Below, piece after piece: positions 14,403-14,939 of a stretch of 14,939 nucleotides of DNA. A program made the translations under genes and the position numbers. The DNA comes from Alphaproteobacteria bacterium (GTDB lineage Bacteria; Pseudomonadota; Alphaproteobacteria; Rhodobacterales; Rhodobacteraceae): the NCBI GenBank assembly GCA_013151535.1, contig JAADIC010000120.1:1-14939 (forward strand). Reading direction: 5' to 3'. The stretch's first letter is position 1, and every line of letters begins with the position of its first letter. The notes under the pieces were generated by a model. It was not told the DNA's origin. It worked only from the letters and a program-made list of their open reading frames with translations, and made no database searches.

Positions 14403-14882
14403 TTAGAACGGAATTTCGTCATCCATGCCGCCGGATGGGCCTTGCTCAAATCCGCCGGATGCACCACCAGAAGAGCCACCGGATGGCCCACTGTCATAGT
14501 CACCGCCCTGACCACCGCCGCCGCCATCATTGCGCCCGCCCAGCATCACCAGTTTGCTGTCAAAGCCCTGCAGTACCACCTCGGTCGAATAGCGGTCATT
14601 GCCCGACTGGTCCTGCCATTTGCGGGTTTGCAACTTGCCCTCGATATAAACCGAGGAGCCTTTGCGCAAATATTGCTCGCACACCCTGACCAACCCTTCC
14701 GCGAAAATCGCCACCGAATGCCATTCGGTCTTTTCGCGCTTTTCGCCGGTATTCTTGTCGCGCCAGCTTTCCGTTGTGGCGATGCGCAGGTTGCACACCT
14801 TGCCGCCGTTCTGGAATGTGCGCACCTCGGGGTCGCGCCCCAGATTGCCGAGGATGATTACCTTATTTACCGAGCCTGCCAT
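14403..14882 (-). CDS. ssb: Single-stranded DNA-binding protein SSB
   Basis: SSB coats single-stranded DNA in replication, repair and recombination and recruits partners through its C-terminal tip. The 159-residue protein has an OB-fold at about residues 1-112 (VNKVIILGNLGRDPEVR, then TEWHSVAIF, YLRKGSSVYIEGKLQTRKW, TEVVLQGF), a Gly/Ser-rich flexible linker (about 116-152) and the acidic tip MDDEIPF, a variant of MDDDIPF that binds helpers such as RecG, RecO and exonuclease I in E. coli. The ATG is preceded by GGGAGGGT. Upstream are a GANTC and a TTAACCAT. It is followed by its own terminator, so gyrA is probably expressed separately. Confidence 0.97.
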   Translation of the reverse strand: MAGSVNKVIILGNLGRDPEVRTFQNGGKVCNLRIATTESWRDKNTGEKREKTEWHSVAIFAEGLVRVCEQYLRKGSSVYIEGKLQTRKWQDQSGNDRYSTEVVLQGFDSKLVMLGGRNDGGGGGQGGDYDSGPSGGSSGGASGGFEQGPSGGMDDEIPF

Positions 14883-14906
14883 GAAACCCTCCCGTTTTGA
14901 GCTGTC

Positions 14907-14926
14907 GAATCCGAAAAATTAACCAT
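14907..14926. promoter_or_regulatory. GANTC and CtrA half-site upstream of ssb
   Basis: GAATC (14907-14911) and TTAACCAT (14919-14926) lie 25-44 bases before the ssb start. TTAACCAT is the CtrA half-site and GANTC the CcrM target. No second TTAA at the right spacing is visible before the window ends, so this is weak. Confidence 0.28.
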
Positions 14927-14939
14927 AAGCGTTAGACCA

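Noticed and set aside
13048..14406. 452-codon open frame on the plus strand opposite gyrA
   Set aside because: It is antisense to a clearly conserved gyrA, has a His/Gln/Arg-rich composition typical of shadow frames and extends through the ssb terminator.
1..14939. Search for CRISPR arrays, insertion sequences, prophage or tRNA genes
   Set aside because: No regularly spaced repeats with spacers, no transposase or integrase motifs, no terminal inverted repeats and no cloverleaf-like sequence were seen.

Overview
The window looks like ordinary chromosomal backbone of an alphaproteobacterium, most likely Rhodobacterales (Roseobacter/Rhodobacter type). The reasons are the sciP-ctrA pair, the protein sequences (SciP, GyrA, LigA and the NifU-like scaffold all read as this group), and regulatory motifs typical of it (TTAA-N7-TTAA CtrA sites, GANTC sites, a GTTC-N7-GTTC SOS box). 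Genus cannot be fixed from sequence alone. I see no mobile element, CRISPR array, tRNA or rRNA.

Left part (1-2269): mnmA (tRNA 2-thiouridylase) runs leftward off the window edge and carries a one-base frameshift near 728. Divergent from it are sciP and ctrA, the cell-cycle/motility regulator CtrA and its small antagonist. A CtrA-type site and a GANTC methylation site lie in the ctrA leader. Centre-left (2337-6568): ligA and recG, two DNA replication/repair genes, 11 bases apart and probably co-transcribed.

Middle (6569-7000): a gene-poor stretch that is the most interesting part. It holds GTTC repeats at 10-11 base spacing, including one perfect alphaproteobacterial LexA-box match. Next comes a 40-codon ORF for a single-helix membrane peptide with its own ribosome binding site, then a short non-coding tail with a 14-base palindrome and a strong intrinsic terminator. 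I read it as a probable SOS-controlled small membrane protein gene.

Right part: a leftward NifU-like Fe-S scaffold gene faces away from hisI. hisI converges on, and overlaps the end of, a leftward trmFO / methyltransferase / gluQ cluster, apparently one operon devoted at least partly to tRNA modification. Upstream of trmFO are the doxX terminator and a perfect TTAACC-N5-TTAACC CtrA-like site over the doxX stop codon. Leftward doxX, gyrA (TTG start) and ssb complete the window, with two hairpins of identical geometry between ssb and gyrA.

Taken together this is a housekeeping region for DNA replication and repair (ligA, recG, gyrA, ssb), tRNA modification (mnmA, trmFO, gluQ) and cell-cycle control (sciP, ctrA).
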